Below, one piece after another: positions 10,669 to 23,796 of a DNA stretch of 64,000 nt (position 1 is the first letter of the stretch; every line of letters starts with the position of its first letter). The position numbers were made by a program, and so were the translations under genes. The DNA comes from Chamaea fasciata. Lineage: Eukaryota; Chordata; Aves; Passeriformes; Sylviidae. Location: assembly GCA_029207755.1 (NCBI GenBank), contig JARCOQ010000003.1, positions 46,210,144 through 46,274,143 on the forward strand, read 5' to 3'. Under the pieces are notes generated by a model. It ran no database searches. It worked only from the letters and a program-made list of their open reading frames with translations, and was not told the origin of the DNA.

Positions 10669-13600
10669 AGAAATCAAGGAAAGAAACTTGCTGAAAGACT
10701 GTTTCTGAGTGACTGTATGGTTGGCCTTTAGGGAAGGAAAAACTACAGTCTAAACTTGCCATACCGTCCTGGAAAATACGAGCCTTACAGTAGCTGCAGA
10801 CAGTCACTCACTGAAGAAGTAGTGAAAAAGTGTGTGATTTCTGTCCTCCAGCCCACAAAGAATTTCTGGAGTCTTTGTCTCTCATCTGTATCAGTTACAC
10901 ATCATCTCAGCAACCTGGACATTGGTGTCAAAGTGCTACCAACTAGTGCTGAAAAATGGGCTTAGAAATGCACAGTAGAAATAACTCCACTCCTACAGGA
11001 GATGTTCTTGAATACGTTTTCCTAATCAATTGTGTTTAGAACATTTCCTCAGTCGATAGGAATGAAACTCTTCTGAGAGCTCTAATGAGATTGGCTAAAG
11101 ATTCCCTGAAAATGACACCAGGAGGGATTGCAAGGGATAGCCATTACAGTTACTCAGGTGATTTTTCTTCTTTTTATGCATCACTGTTCCTTCTCTGAAT
11201 CAATTCAGAAAAATGTAGAAAAGTCCCCACAGGTTTGGACTAGCATCTAAAAGTTTTCCTGCTTACATCTGAGCACTGTGGAAAAGGGACATGCTGTGAC
11301 ACAGCTCAGTTGTGTTCAGGCCTATGAACCCAACATCTTGAAAGAGCAGCCAGATCTAGCATGCTTTTCTTTTGCTGCTATATTTTGCAGATTTGCTGCT
11401 GCCCAGCCTATGGACAGCTGGACTGGGGTCAGTACACAAGAAATGCCATCACTGTGATTACTTCAGTTAAAGTTTTGTCCATTTGGGGAGCATATCCAGC
11501 TGGTAATGAAATGTCTACTAAAATGCTACTTCATCCTTCTGTACTTACAGGAGCTATAGTTGTGAACCTGTGAAATATTCCAAGCAGTCTTGGCAACAGC
11601 AGTATCAAACCCCAGTATCTCACTGTTACACATTTGTAGTTGCTATAGATTTTCTTGTTTCAATACAATGACCCGGAATACCCTGGATTTTTTATACCCC
11701 TCATTCGTATGAATCAGGACACACTGCCTCGTTTACCATCACAGAAGGAATGTGTTTGAGATTGCTGATCATACAATTGAGATTTTACTGCAACTCCTCA
11801 TAGAGCTGTCAAAGTCCAACCTTCCATAATGGTTCCTTTTCCACTTCTGTGATATCAAAAATGTTTTGTAACCAGCACAGCAGTGGAGCTCAAAACTTCT
11901 TAAAGTGTTCAGTTCTGTTTAGGATCCTGTGCTGATGGGCAAGCAACATGCAATTAATCTGTGGAGAGTACATCTCATGGCAATGTGCACATTTGTGTTC
12001 ATATTTAACCAGTGTTTTGCTTTCAAGGATGTGAAAGCCATATAGAGTGTAAATCACAGTCTTCTACCAGTAAACCAGAGCAGTTAGAAGACTGAAAATA
12101 ATGGGGTCTAAACAGGGGAAGCAGCACTGCTGGTTTTGCCACAGCTCATTTGAGGGGTTCTGCTGGAGTGCAGGCTTGGTCCCACAGCCCTTCTCCCCTT
12201 CACTCACTTGATACAAAGGCAATGTAGAGCAGCAGTTTGGAGAAATCCCAGCCTAAACATCACAATTGCTGACAGTCTTCACATTTCCTTCATCTCTTAT
12301 GATAGGACTTGTATTTTGTCCTAATATTCCGTACATTTGCTACTAATTTTTTTTTTTCTCTCCTCTGCCTGTGGGATGATTTCCCAAGATGAAATTTACT
12401 TGATTTTAAACTAACTCTTGTTTTGGAACCATAGTGAAAATCAAATGAAAATTAATTATATTAATCTACATCAGAACAGGAAAAGAGGGCTGAACCTGAT
12501 GCTAAAACTCCAGCAAGGTGGAGGGGTTGTTAATAAAGCCTTAGTTTAATTCTCTTAAGAACCCAAACCTCCCATTCAGGAAATAGGATTAGAAGTCTGC
12601 CCTAGACAATCAAAATCAGTGTATAATTTTACAAAAATATTATGCTTGAAAAAAAATCATTTGTTAGGACCACATTTATATAGTGAAATACAATTAGTTG
12701 TGTATGAAGAAAGAAAATCATGTTGTGATAATCATTCTCAGGATCTCTGCTCAGTATTGAAGATACTCTCTCTGATCTGAGACCTCTACAGTCCATGCAG
12801 AGCTTTGCTTTAAGAGGACTTTTGTACTGAAACTGTGAGTGGCTGAGGACTGGGACAGTTCATGTATTACACTGTATAGACAGGATGAAAATATTCTGGT
12901 CAGGAATCCTTTTTGGTTACTTTAAATTATCGCTGACTCTCCACTTAAAGAGGGGTGGTGCATCTTACTGCTGGTTTACACATAAATCTTTCCGCAAAAA
13001 AGAGTTCCTTCCTCCTTTGCATTGTGTGTTCAATAAAGCAGTCACTTCCTGTGCCAGATACTTGAAGAACTTTTTTGCACTACTTGACAAATTAAACCCT
13101 TTTCTTTTTAGAAACACTTTAAGGTGTTTTTCTGGTTAGAAGCACATATAGTAGCATATGAAAAAATAGAAGTTTTTTTTTTCTAAGTTGAAAATCCTTA
13201 TGCAAGGGTAGCTATTGTTTTATGGAAATATTAATGTAAGGTATTTCTGAAACAGGAATTTTACAAGCGATTATGTGTATGTTACAGCTCTTTCTGTGCA
13301 TTGAAAGGGCTGAAATCTCAACCTAAAGAGTATGGGTTGAAAGTAGGTAATAGTAGGAGCTATGCTGTACATTGTGGTAGATGTGTGAAATCTAATATGC
13401 CAGAAATCTGCCTTGCTGGGTAAAAGAATTAGTATGAACAAAAGAAAACTTACTGAACCTTGGTTTCGCAGATAAATGACCTGTCTAAAGTTTTAGTTCC
13501 TACCTACACATTCCAGAGGAGACACAAAGTATCACTCTGAATACCTTAAATGTTCTAGTACATAATCATTGGATGGGTTGAGATGACATAAATGAAAAAT

Positions 13601-15667
13601 ACAAGCATTCAAGCAATAATTTAAAGAAAACTTTTCTCTAGTCCAAGTAGTGTTCTGAGTATATAACTAATGTTTGTCTGGGTTAGGTTCTTAATTGTAT
13701 TGTTTTAGTTTTCCATATGGTATTTGCATGCTCTACTTTCAAAATATTTGTTTAAATTTAACACACAGTTGGTGATTCAGTGTCAAAAATTAGTTCCTTT
13801 CCTTTGAACTCCTTCTGTGTTTAATTTGTATTCATCCTATGAATAGGCTGGTTTAGTGCGTAGTGTGGTAAAACAAGTAGGCTCAAAGCTAAGCTGTTTT
13901 TAGGAGAATCCTGGAGAGCTGGCAATATTCTATGGGGGGAAAAAAAAAATGGAAAAGATTTAGAAAATACAAGCTTAAAGAACTTAGGCCGATTTAAAGG
14001 AATCCCCCTTACTTTAGGGACTAGTTGGTCTTCCAGCAAATATGACATGGGAAGTTGCCACTAAATAAATGTGTGTTTATATTTGTACTGTATATACTGC
14101 TCATCCTACTTTGAAAATAAGGATTCTCATGAGTTTTGACTAATTGTGACTGAGTGAAAAACAACTGATGTGGAGCATTGTGCTTCAGAGCCTTGCTTGA
14201 GAGTAAGATATTGAAAAGCTTCACCTCACAGTAGACAGGGAATACAGATGTATTTGGCCCTTTTGCAGTTTTGAATTACTCTGTGGTGAAGGACATGCTC
14301 ATTTCTATTTGAGATGAATAACATGTTAATTCTGTGATTATTCAATTCAGTACAAAGTTTAGTTAGTAGCTGTAGTAACAGTGGAGTGATGGTCATATTT
14401 TATTTCATTTTTAGAAAACAGTAAATTTCACAGGAAGTAGGTTGTTCCCTGGAAATTGTGAATGTTCAGGGATAGAAAAACAAACATGTAACATTACATT
14501 AAGTATTATGTATCTTAGAAAAATGAAGGCTAATGAAATAACAAATATGCTTCATTAGAAGAAAAATAGATGATAAATACAATATTTTTTTAAAAAATTA
14601 AAATCATTAGTGATGCAATAATTTAATTTTTAGAATGCTTTTGATACTTCTCAATAAAAAAATTATTAATATATCCTTAGGAAGAGCAGGAAGTAGGATC
14701 ACCTCTCTTAATTGGAAAGTCACAGACATTTGACTGATCTGAAGGTGAAAGCCTTATCTATAGCTCTAAAGAATATTCTCTTTTTATAGATAAATTTAAT
14801 TAAAAGTATGCCTGTGAAGTCCTTGCATTTTCTTATTTTATCTTTAAATATTTGTGTCTTGCTTGCATATTCTCCACAGAAGACACATGTTATAGAGTAC
14901 AACTTTTTTAATGAGCTGTCTGGCCAGTTTGGCTCATTTCAGATTCTATAGCAGTATATTTTTTTAGATTTTTCCTTTACGAGAGAAAAATTATTAATCA
15001 CATAGAGAGAGAAGAATGGAAGTGATTCATTGCCCCAGAAAAAAGGTCTGCTGTAAACTATGGTAGAATTTTTAATTCTGTATTATATCACCAGTTTTGA
15101 AATGAGTCATTTTATAGAATTACTTAATGGTTTGTTTTCATCTCTACCAGTATTAAGTTTTTAGCATGCTTGAGTTTAGTAAAGCCTCTGTTACTGTTCT
15201 GTGAAGGAAGAAAAGAAAAAAGAAAATTAAAACTGTTTAGTCTCAAGATGTCTAAAAAATTGGTGCACAATCCAACAATGAACTTCATTTTCTTAAAGTG
15301 GAATTATCCTTTTAGTGAAATGCTCAGTTTGTCTTCATGGAGCAGCTTTTCATTTTACCCAGGAGATTTTCTAAATGTGACAACTGAGTAATGAGCAGGA
15401 ATTTCAAAGGGAAACTGTTCTTGTAAAGTTCAAATGAAGTTTACTTGACCTTAAGTTTAGTAAAATTGAACCTTGTATTATTTTTATAATGTATTTACAA
15501 AGCAACTTGCTTTGTGCCTGCAAGACAGTGCTGTCCGTGGTACATTAGTTTCACTTTTATCTTGCTTGAGCCATCTTAACTATTTTTGCTTCCCAAAGCA
15601 CCTTGGGAATGGATTGAAATAGCATGGGAAGCAGAGCCTCCTTTTCATGGCATTGGCAATAATTTCC

Positions 15668-15685
15668 TTTTTTTTTTTTTTTTTT
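15668..15685. repeat. Poly-T tract (T18)
   Basis: Uninterrupted run of 18 T followed by AATTAATT. Simple low-complexity sequence. Confidence 0.9.
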
Positions 15686-16322
15686 AATTAATTCTGGATT
15701 GAAAGTGAACCAAATTTGTTTATGTGGTTCCTTCATGATCAGGACTGTTCGCCAGCCTGTGGATGATGTTGCAGTAAGTCCTTCTGCAGAGGGGAACAGC
15801 CCAGCAGGAGCTGCTTCAGAAAGATATTGTGCTTGTGAGGGATTTCCAGGCTGCTGGAACTAGACTGGAAGACCATTGAGTGACAGCAAAGCTTCAGTGT
15901 AGCCTTCCTTTGGAAGGGGGAAAGGAGTGAGGAATTACATTATTCGATTTCTTAACATTACCTTTGTGATCTGGAAGATGTGTTCTTGTTGCATTATGTC
16001 TAGAAATTCAAACTGTAATGGGGAACTACTGGCAAATAAATACTGTAAGTAGAAAGAATTAGTGTACCTCAGAAGATAAAATGGAAACTCCACAATCACA
16101 TTTATAACCTGCCTTCACATTTCCTTTTTCTGTCTTTTAGAGAGGCCAGTAAAATGTGAGAGTGAAGGTCACATGCAAGAGTATTAGCAGTTCTTAATCT
16201 CTCTCATAATTCACAGAAATCCCAAATAGCAAATCAAGAAGCTAATTAAAGACACGATTACAATTCCAATGAGGTTTTGTGCTGAAAGTAATTCAAAAAT
16301 TGCATAATGAGCCTCCATTATC

Positions 16323-16362
16323 TCTCAGTGATTTCAGAACTTTTGTTCTGAAATCACTGAGA
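16323..16362. repeat. Perfect 18-bp inverted repeat with 4-base loop
   Basis: TCTCAGTGATTTCAGAAC (16323-16340) is followed by TTTT and then by the exact reverse complement (16345-16362). Ten bases from the junction (16340-16349) recur inverted at 16360-16369, giving a nested arrangement. A perfect, nearly loop-free palindrome of this kind is the typical product of a replication template switch. It is not a transposon end and not a microRNA precursor, because the loop is too short. Confidence 0.92.
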
Positions 16363-18277
16363 ACAAAAGATAACCCAAAAGAAAAACTTCCTCCTGTCAA
16401 GTCTCACTCTGCAGTGCAAGTCTGTGTTTTAAAAATGAGGTTTTAAAGCTCATATGTACTTTGGTTGTTTGCTAGTTCTTCCTAGATAGCTATACATCAT
16501 GCCATTTTGACAGAAATGAGAATCGAGCAAAGTCTTTGTTTCCCACCTGTCTTCCCACTCAAGAGTTTTTATCCTGCTGTATACATCCCTGCAAGTGTGT
16601 GCAGATCTATCTTGGTAGCCTGTAGTCCCTTCACCATTTCATGGTTTTGATAGCATCTCAGAACTTCAGTGTGAGGTCTGGTGGGCTCCAGTTGTGTGGT
16701 CCTTCTTCAAGAGCGATGTCTATTTATGATTTAAGAAAGCAATTTAAAATTTTATGAAAATGCATACTTAGTGTGCAAGTAATGAGAGTAGGATGACATA
16801 AATTTAGGTGGGTGGTTGACTTCGTATGAATGAAGAAGGTGATCTTCTACTGTAGCCAATGGTGATCTTGCCAGTAGTCAGTGAAGCCTAAACAAAGATT
16901 TATTTTAACTGCTTTAATTGTTTATGTAGTGAATTAAACCACCAGAGCCATAATCCAAAATCTATGAACTTAGTAAAAGAATTTTTAAAATTCCCTATAA
17001 AAGAATGTTTAAAGTCCATCAATCCTTCATATACTCAACCAACCCAAAAGTGGTTGTGCTATGTCTTGCATATTCAATGCCCTTGTGGATATCTTAGAAA
17101 ACCATCAACTGTGACTACCTACGGACTTCTACAGACAGTTGACATAAAAAGAATAAAAATACTTTGCTACTGTTGGAGGCTGCTTCCCCCCAAATAAACA
17201 CCTTCCACCGAGGTTAAACCCAACCATCATCGCTATGAGATGCTTAAAAATGGTTTTTAGTAGATTAATTTGGGCAGTGAAATACAAGCCTTCCTGGGTT
17301 ACCAAAAAATAATGGATTCAGCACAGACCTTGGGTATATGTCTACTTACAGTCTTTCTGCTGTCGCATATCTTAATCGCTGTTTCCAAACAAATCTCCTT
17401 CTTTGTCACAAAATCTCTTAGCCAATCAGTTCTTCTGGCCTTTAATTGCACAAGCTGCCTGTTTTACCCAAGTAACTGAAGAACATTTTAATTTAAGCAA
17501 AGGACTCATTTGCTTGACCTGCTCCAACCTGGGATTTTGCTTCATCTAATTATCTTGAATGAGGTTAACACAGCATCTTAACCATATCAGTGAATCAGTT
17601 AAGGAAACCAAACCAAACAACCCCAAACAAAACAAAAACATTGACAGACAAGAAGCCACATCTCCTTAACAAGGGTATTTTTTTAACCTGGATTATACCA
17701 ATGATGAAATGCTCCTTGTGGCCCATATGCAGTGCAGTAGTGATAAGTGTGAGGAGTTCCAATAAAGGCATAGGATATTTTTCACACTAGCTTCCCTGAC
17801 AAAGAAAATGTCTCATGGAAGCCTGAATCAGAAAGCTACCTGTTTTTCCTAATTTTCTCAACTTGTCTAATAGAAGATTAGAAAATAAAGAGATTACCTG
17901 TGCCTTCAGGCTGTTTCTTGTTTATACTTATGCCATCACAGCTGCAGAGAAGCTATGTTAACAAAAATTTAAACTTTTTTCACATTAAATCTTTTTTTAG
18001 ATAAATAGTAATTTTAATAGCAAAAGACCCATACTTGTTGAATAAAAAGCTGGTTATTTTATAAATTCATATTTTGTTTGAGAGCAGGTATAGTCACTAT
18101 TTTATTTTTGCAGGTGGCTTAAGATTCACAGATCCAAAATTGTTGTGCTTACCTTCAGTAATACCGTTCCCTCTATTGACATGCATATAAAAATGTATGC
18201 AAATAAACTAAACATCTCTTGCAAGCAGTTTCAAAACACATTGTGCTTGCTCAAAATCCTTACTTGTATTTCTCATG

Positions 18278-18709
18278 TCAAGGCTGGTGAGGGGCTTGGA
18301 ACACAAACCCTGTGAGGAACAACTGAGGGTGCTGGGGGTGTTTAGCCTGGAGAAAAGGTGACTGTGAGGTGACCTTACCACTCTCTACAACTCCCTGAAA
18401 GGTGGCCGTAGCCAGCTGGGGGTTGGTCTCTTTCTCCAGGCAGCAACTGACAGAACGAGACGACACAGTCTCAAGCTGTGCCAAGGGAAAAAAAGGTTGG
18501 ATATTCGGAAAAAGTTTTTTACAGAAAGAGAGATAAAGTACTGGAATGATCTGCCCGGGGAGGTGGTGGAGTCACCTTCCCTGGATGTGTTTAATGACTG
18601 GATGTGGTGCTTGGTGCCATGGTTTAGTTGAGGTGTTAGGGCTGGGTTGGACTCAATGGTCTTGAGAGTCTCTTTCAACCTAGTGATTCTGTGTGAAATT
18701 CTGTGTGAA
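18278..18709 (+). mobile_element. CR1 LINE 3' end, sense
   Basis: Fragment of about 430 bp of a CR1 subfamily whose tail uses ATTCTGTG. Landmarks are TTTAGCCTGGAGAAAAGG near 18339, CTCAAGCTGTGCCAAGGG near 18470, the TTTTTTACAGAAAGAGAG block near 18516, GAGGTGGTGGAGTCACC near 18560, and a terminal tail of two ATTCTGTGTGAAA-like units at about 18685-18709. It translates in pieces to the CR1 ORF2 C-terminus (for example ATDRTRRHSLKLC and LDIRKKFF), with two stops soon after LEKR. Both the tail and the internal sequence differ from the copy at 7671, so it is a separate lineage and insertion. Confidence 0.9.
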
Positions 18710-20759
18710 ATAAAAGCACAGGACTTTGGAGCTGTAATCCCATATTATGAACATCTCAGTAATGGGTGCATCACATGCAGCTTACTTCATAGTAGTATTG
18801 ATTCAATTCTTAGTGTAAGGTTAGTAATATGAAATTAGTTACTTTTCCTGTAGGCAGGCACTAATCCAATTCTGCTATTGATGCATTTTTGTGTGTCTGC
18901 CCTATGATATTTAGGCTGGTTTTTTTCTCTTTTAGAAGGAGAAGCACAGCAAGTGTGTCAGGGCTGAGTTTACTGGGGAGAAGGCAAAGGTTTGGTAGTG
19001 GGTGGGCAGTCTGCATCACCCAGGTGGTAAGGAGGGGAGCAGCTGGGACTCTTTACTGGGGCTCCCATGTGAAGGCTGTTCCCCCTTTCCCCCCTCATGC
19101 TGCAGCTGTCCCTGTCTGGCAGATTATTTGGAATGTGGATATTTATAAACTGTATCTGACTTCCAAGAGCACCACCCTCTCTTTAAAGACTATGCAAAGG
19201 TAAATTTAATTATTTTCCTATTACAATGCTTAAAAAAAATAACAAAACTTAATGTACGTTTATATTTATTGCTCGTGTTAGTTGCAAAATTAGCTTAGAT
19301 ACTGAATTATTCCACATTAGGCTTGTACTTTCAACTATGAACAACTTTGAAAATCCTGATTAATTTTACTTTTGGTCTGGGTGTTTTCTACTTTGTCCTT
19401 ACTGATTTCAACCAATGTTCTTACTCTAAGTAGTTTCCCACTTTTTCCCCTTCCTGTTTCATAGTTATTTCATTTGAATACATTGAAATATATTTGAAAA
19501 TAACGTTTGTCCAGTAAGACAGTTCACATTTAAAGGTACTAGAATATCTAAAAGTTTTATGTGATTGAACACCAGACCAAAGACAACCACATTAACAGCT
19601 ACTATATAAAAGGCAGAAAAACCTGTTCTGAAGAATACTGAGGGCTTTGAATTGTAGTTTGATTTTCTATCAGAATTGACTGTCTAAATTCTTCATAATT
19701 CTCAGTAAATATAAAATCTTCTTTGAAATTATCAGCATTATTATCTGAAATCTTGATGGATTCTCTACTGTTTATAATTTAACATGTAATGCAAATATCA
19801 TAAACAGATATAATGCCAATTTGAGAATCACTACATTTTATTTGGAATATGTTATAACTGAATATTTTAATACTTTCAATGCGTCTTTAAAAAATATTCA
19901 AAATGTTGGTAACCTTATAATGGATTTTTAAAAATTGGCAGTTCAGTTAGATTTCACAGATTTGTATTATATAATTTGACAGATTCTTTTCGTTTATGAA
20001 AATTATTTCTTTAGCATTTCTAACTGTTATTTTTGCTTGAAACTTTTTAACCTTTTGTATCTTCATTTACAGTGCCACATGGCACACTTACACAGTGCCA
20101 CATTTACTCTGTACACCTGTGTCTTATGTGTTAATCACTTTAGATTCAGGATACTGCCTTCTCTTACTCTGCATAACTGTTTTTCAAACCACATCTATCA
20201 GATATGCAAAATTAATGAGGTTACCCTTCACACAAGTGTATGGAGTACCTCAGCTATACACAGGGAGATTACAGAAAATATGAAACTTCAGGGGAACAAT
20301 GAGAAAAAAAATGGTTTAACTTTCTCACAGCTGTGGTCTTTTTGAGGACTTCTTTAGTCTTGTAAAATGTGAACTCCTATATTTATTTTATTATTGTGTC
20401 TTTCATGAGACCTGTGCACCAAAGGACTCACTGAATCAAATGATTGGAACGGGGCTTTTTTGTCTTGGGACTTTCCTGTGGCATATTTGCTTTACGCTTT
20501 ACAAACAGTAGAGTGAAGTGATTCTTTATTGAAAGAAGTGTTTGTGTGTTACTGCATGCTGGGGAAGTCCACAGTAAGAAGAGAAGCTAAGCAAGACAGT
20601 TGTTTGGATTTATGTGTGGTGGTGGGGGACATGCTTCATCCATTAGGTGAGAAGGAAGGGACAGAGTTCCCAAAACAGGAGGTGGGATGCAGGAGCTGTC
20701 CATCGGTTGGCTGCAGTGGCACAGCAGCCAAAGACCTAATCAACAGAGGAAAATGCTTC

Positions 20760-20781
20760 TGCATGCTTCCTGAAGCATGCA
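20760..20781. repeat. Short palindrome, 10-bp arms
   Basis: TGCATGCTTC, a CT spacer, then the exact reverse complement. This region is GC-richer than its surroundings, but no promoter or gene is evident. Confidence 0.7.
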
Positions 20782-23722
20782 TGCCCAAAGGGAAGTCAGT
20801 TGTTTCTTGAATGCCAGTTTTCTTCATCCCTGTGGGGAAAAGAGGCCAATGAGTCAGTCCCTGATGGAAAAATATATTGTGAACTGTATGAGAGAAAACA
20901 CGAGGGATAGGTTCGACCCAAAACCAACTACAGCAAAGTGTATTTAAGCATTATGAAATCTTGGAATACCATCCTTAGATCCACAGTTAAAGGAGAATTG
21001 GGGATCTATTAACTTTGGCTTTGTCCAACTTTCTCTTTGGCAGATTGCAAACCAGCCCCAACCATATAAGGGCTTAAAAATAAAAATAGGTCGCAACTGG
21101 TTTAATGTCCAAAGCCTTTCTTTTTGAAAATGGAATAAATAATCAGAACCTTGAAACATTCCTGTGATAACTAGGTATGTGCATAAATTAATACCTGTAT
21201 TTTCTTACATTTTTTATTATTTTATGATTGTCATTCAATGATAGTATATTCAGAGAGTTAATAGAACCTCTCTAATATCTTTCTCAAGCTATTTTATAAG
21301 TGCTAGGATCCTTGCCATTGTGTATATGTTTTACTGACCTTTCTTTAATTGTCCTGGCATTTCCATTACAGCTTTTGAAAATTGCCCTTAGTTTATTTGC
21401 TGAGTTGCCAATGCTTGTATTATGTTTGCCACCTACAGAGAGATGCAGTAGTACTTGCTGATAATATCACATATTATTCTTGGCTGTACTTTGGCTCAGA
21501 GAGTGCGGAGTGTGGGAGGGGGGGCTGTGTGTCTTTCCTCTAGCTTCACTGCTCTGTTTTTTTCCTAAATAAAATCATTTCACTGAGATACAGTATCTCT
21601 TTCCACCCAACAGGCAAGTTTAAAAGCTCATCTTGTACATGTTATGTCTATGGGGATTTTTCCTAATTGTACACTTTCTTCCTGTCTTTAATTTGACATT
21701 ATTTTCTATCTATTGGATTTTTAGTGTGTCTGACTATTTGATCAGATGCTGGTGTGTTGTACCGTATTTTACCATGATCCAGTGTGAATTTTTGCAAGCT
21801 TTTTAATTGAATTTATTGATCAAAATCACAGTAATTCAGGGGGATAGCCAACCAAAGGACAAATGTACTTTCTAAGAGGAAGATAAGATCTGTAAGCATT
21901 TGAGGGGTGTAAGCATTAAAATAAATTATTAGAATACTCTAAATGGATGTGGCTAGATGCAGTGGGATAGACAAAAAGGATTTGAATTTGACAGGGAAAA
22001 GAAGATTTTTAGCTATGAAATTTTTAAGGTGTTTAACTGTCTACTTATACAAATAATAGAAGCTTTATCATAAAAGTTTTAAATAATAGTAGAGGATGTG
22101 AGAGAATTAATTTTACATAGCCAGAGGAGGGATGAGATGATTTTCTGATAATATTGTATCTCTGAGTAAGTAATTCCTAAGTAATCAGAATATGATTTTC
22201 CTTATGAGAATTCATGACCTTTGTCTAGAAGTGCTAGAGAAGCCCTGTGAGTTTTGAGGAGTTAAATTAAAGGAGGTGAAGTTCCAAATCATGTAGGCAT
22301 GAGAAGGATTCAGAACCTAGCTCTTCCTGTCCTTGAATCAGCACCAGGACACTACAAAGTCAAGCTGGATAGCTGTTACTTTGATTCACCTTATAAAGCC
22401 TGGATCTTCATGTTGTGTAAGGAGACATACAGGCACTCATTATCCATAGAAATATATTACTGGGTCTGCATACATGATTGAAGTTAAAATCCAGAAGAAC
22501 TCTGAGGGAGGACAATTGTACATCCAGTCAAGGCTGGACAGAAATTGAGGTTGAGAGAGCTGACTCACTGGCTAATAATCTCTTGTCCATTATCTAGGCC
22601 TAAAGCATTTTTATTTTCTTGAGATTGTTATATTCCTTCCTAACTTATTCTGATACAAAGTAATGAAGAGTTGGACAATTTTCTGTTTTCTGAGGAAAAA
22701 TAAAGGAGGTAATAATTATAGATGACATTATTCCTTAGAAGTAGGCACTTCTAATATATCTAATATTGCACCTGAGGAAATGTGCTTGTATTAACTATGG
22801 AGACTTGTTCTTATTGGCAAAGCATGCCTTTCTACATCATATTAAGCTAGCGAGACAGCTTTTCCACTGTAGCAGATTTCTGAGTTTTTTCAGGTCTTTG
22901 TATGAAAATTTATTCTGACAGCTCCATGTTTGGTCCATCACATTTGCTATCTGTTCTCCAGTTGCTAAGCAGTTTTTTTGCATTACTTCCCCCATTTTTG
23001 AAATGAAGAATTTTGATTCTTCAAGACTTCAGGGTTTTAATGGTTCTTGATCAGTTTTCACACTATCTCTGCACAAAGAAATGTTAAATATGCATAGGAA
23101 AGTTTTATGCCTGACTGTTGTCTTCTTTGAATGCTCATGTCTTCCTTATGGTCAGCATAACACCAAATGATACCAAATTGAAATGAGCCCTGCTGTCATA
23201 TATGGGTCTGGTTTAAATTTCTGTATAATTGGGACCTGATGCCACATGGTAAATACATGCTTCATTTGTATTTGTATGCTATCCAAGTAAACAAAGAGTG
23301 AATATGGTATACATATTAGCAGGAAAAAGAAAAGAATTATATAAGTTAAATGAATGAAGTTTTTATCCAGTTGATACATGTGTTCAGATGAGATTCTCTA
23401 AGATAGAGATTCTGATGTTTTTCCTATAGTTGATACATTTTTAACACCTCTTTGCAATCAGAGTTTAGGGTCTTATTTCTCCTGCTCACCATGTAGCAGG
23501 GTCTCTTTTTAATAGATAATGATTTTTCATGAAATGTGTAGGCGTTTCACACCTCTGAGGTCTTCTCTTCCATAACAAATGTGAATTAACTTAGCATTTT
23601 GAGAGAAGGACAGAGGAGGACCGGAAGGAAGAGGAGGAAAGAAAAAGCACATATACATGCACATAAATGCACTTTTATACTTAAGCCATGTCTGTCTAAG
23701 AAGCAAGGCTAGAAACGGAACT

Positions 23723-23796
23723 AAAAAAAAAAAAAAAAAAACCAAAAAAACCCCCCCAAAAAACCCAACAACAAACAAACAAACAAAAAAACCCCA
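23723..23796 (+). repeat. A/C-rich low-complexity tract
   Basis: A run of 19 A is followed by alternating A and C runs (CC, C7, CCC) and then (AAAC)n. Frames across it give Lys/Thr/Asn or Phe/Val-rich junk peptides. Similar tracts occur at 56416, and in reverse complement at 27163 and 30849. Confidence 0.9.

Larger units (their letters stand above)
9810..18277. other. Unique non-coding DNA, 8.5 kb, no gene seen
   Basis: AT-rich sequence with two inverted repeats listed separately (10630-10668 and 16323-16362) and a T18 run at 15668-15685. A 16200-16320 stretch carries several ATTA/TAAT motifs. The open frames (at most about 85 codons) show no recognisable domain. Confidence 0.5.

Noticed and set aside
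20900..20925. GGTTCGACCC, like the T-arm of a tRNA
   Set aside because: No A-box, anticodon arm or acceptor stem can be built around it.
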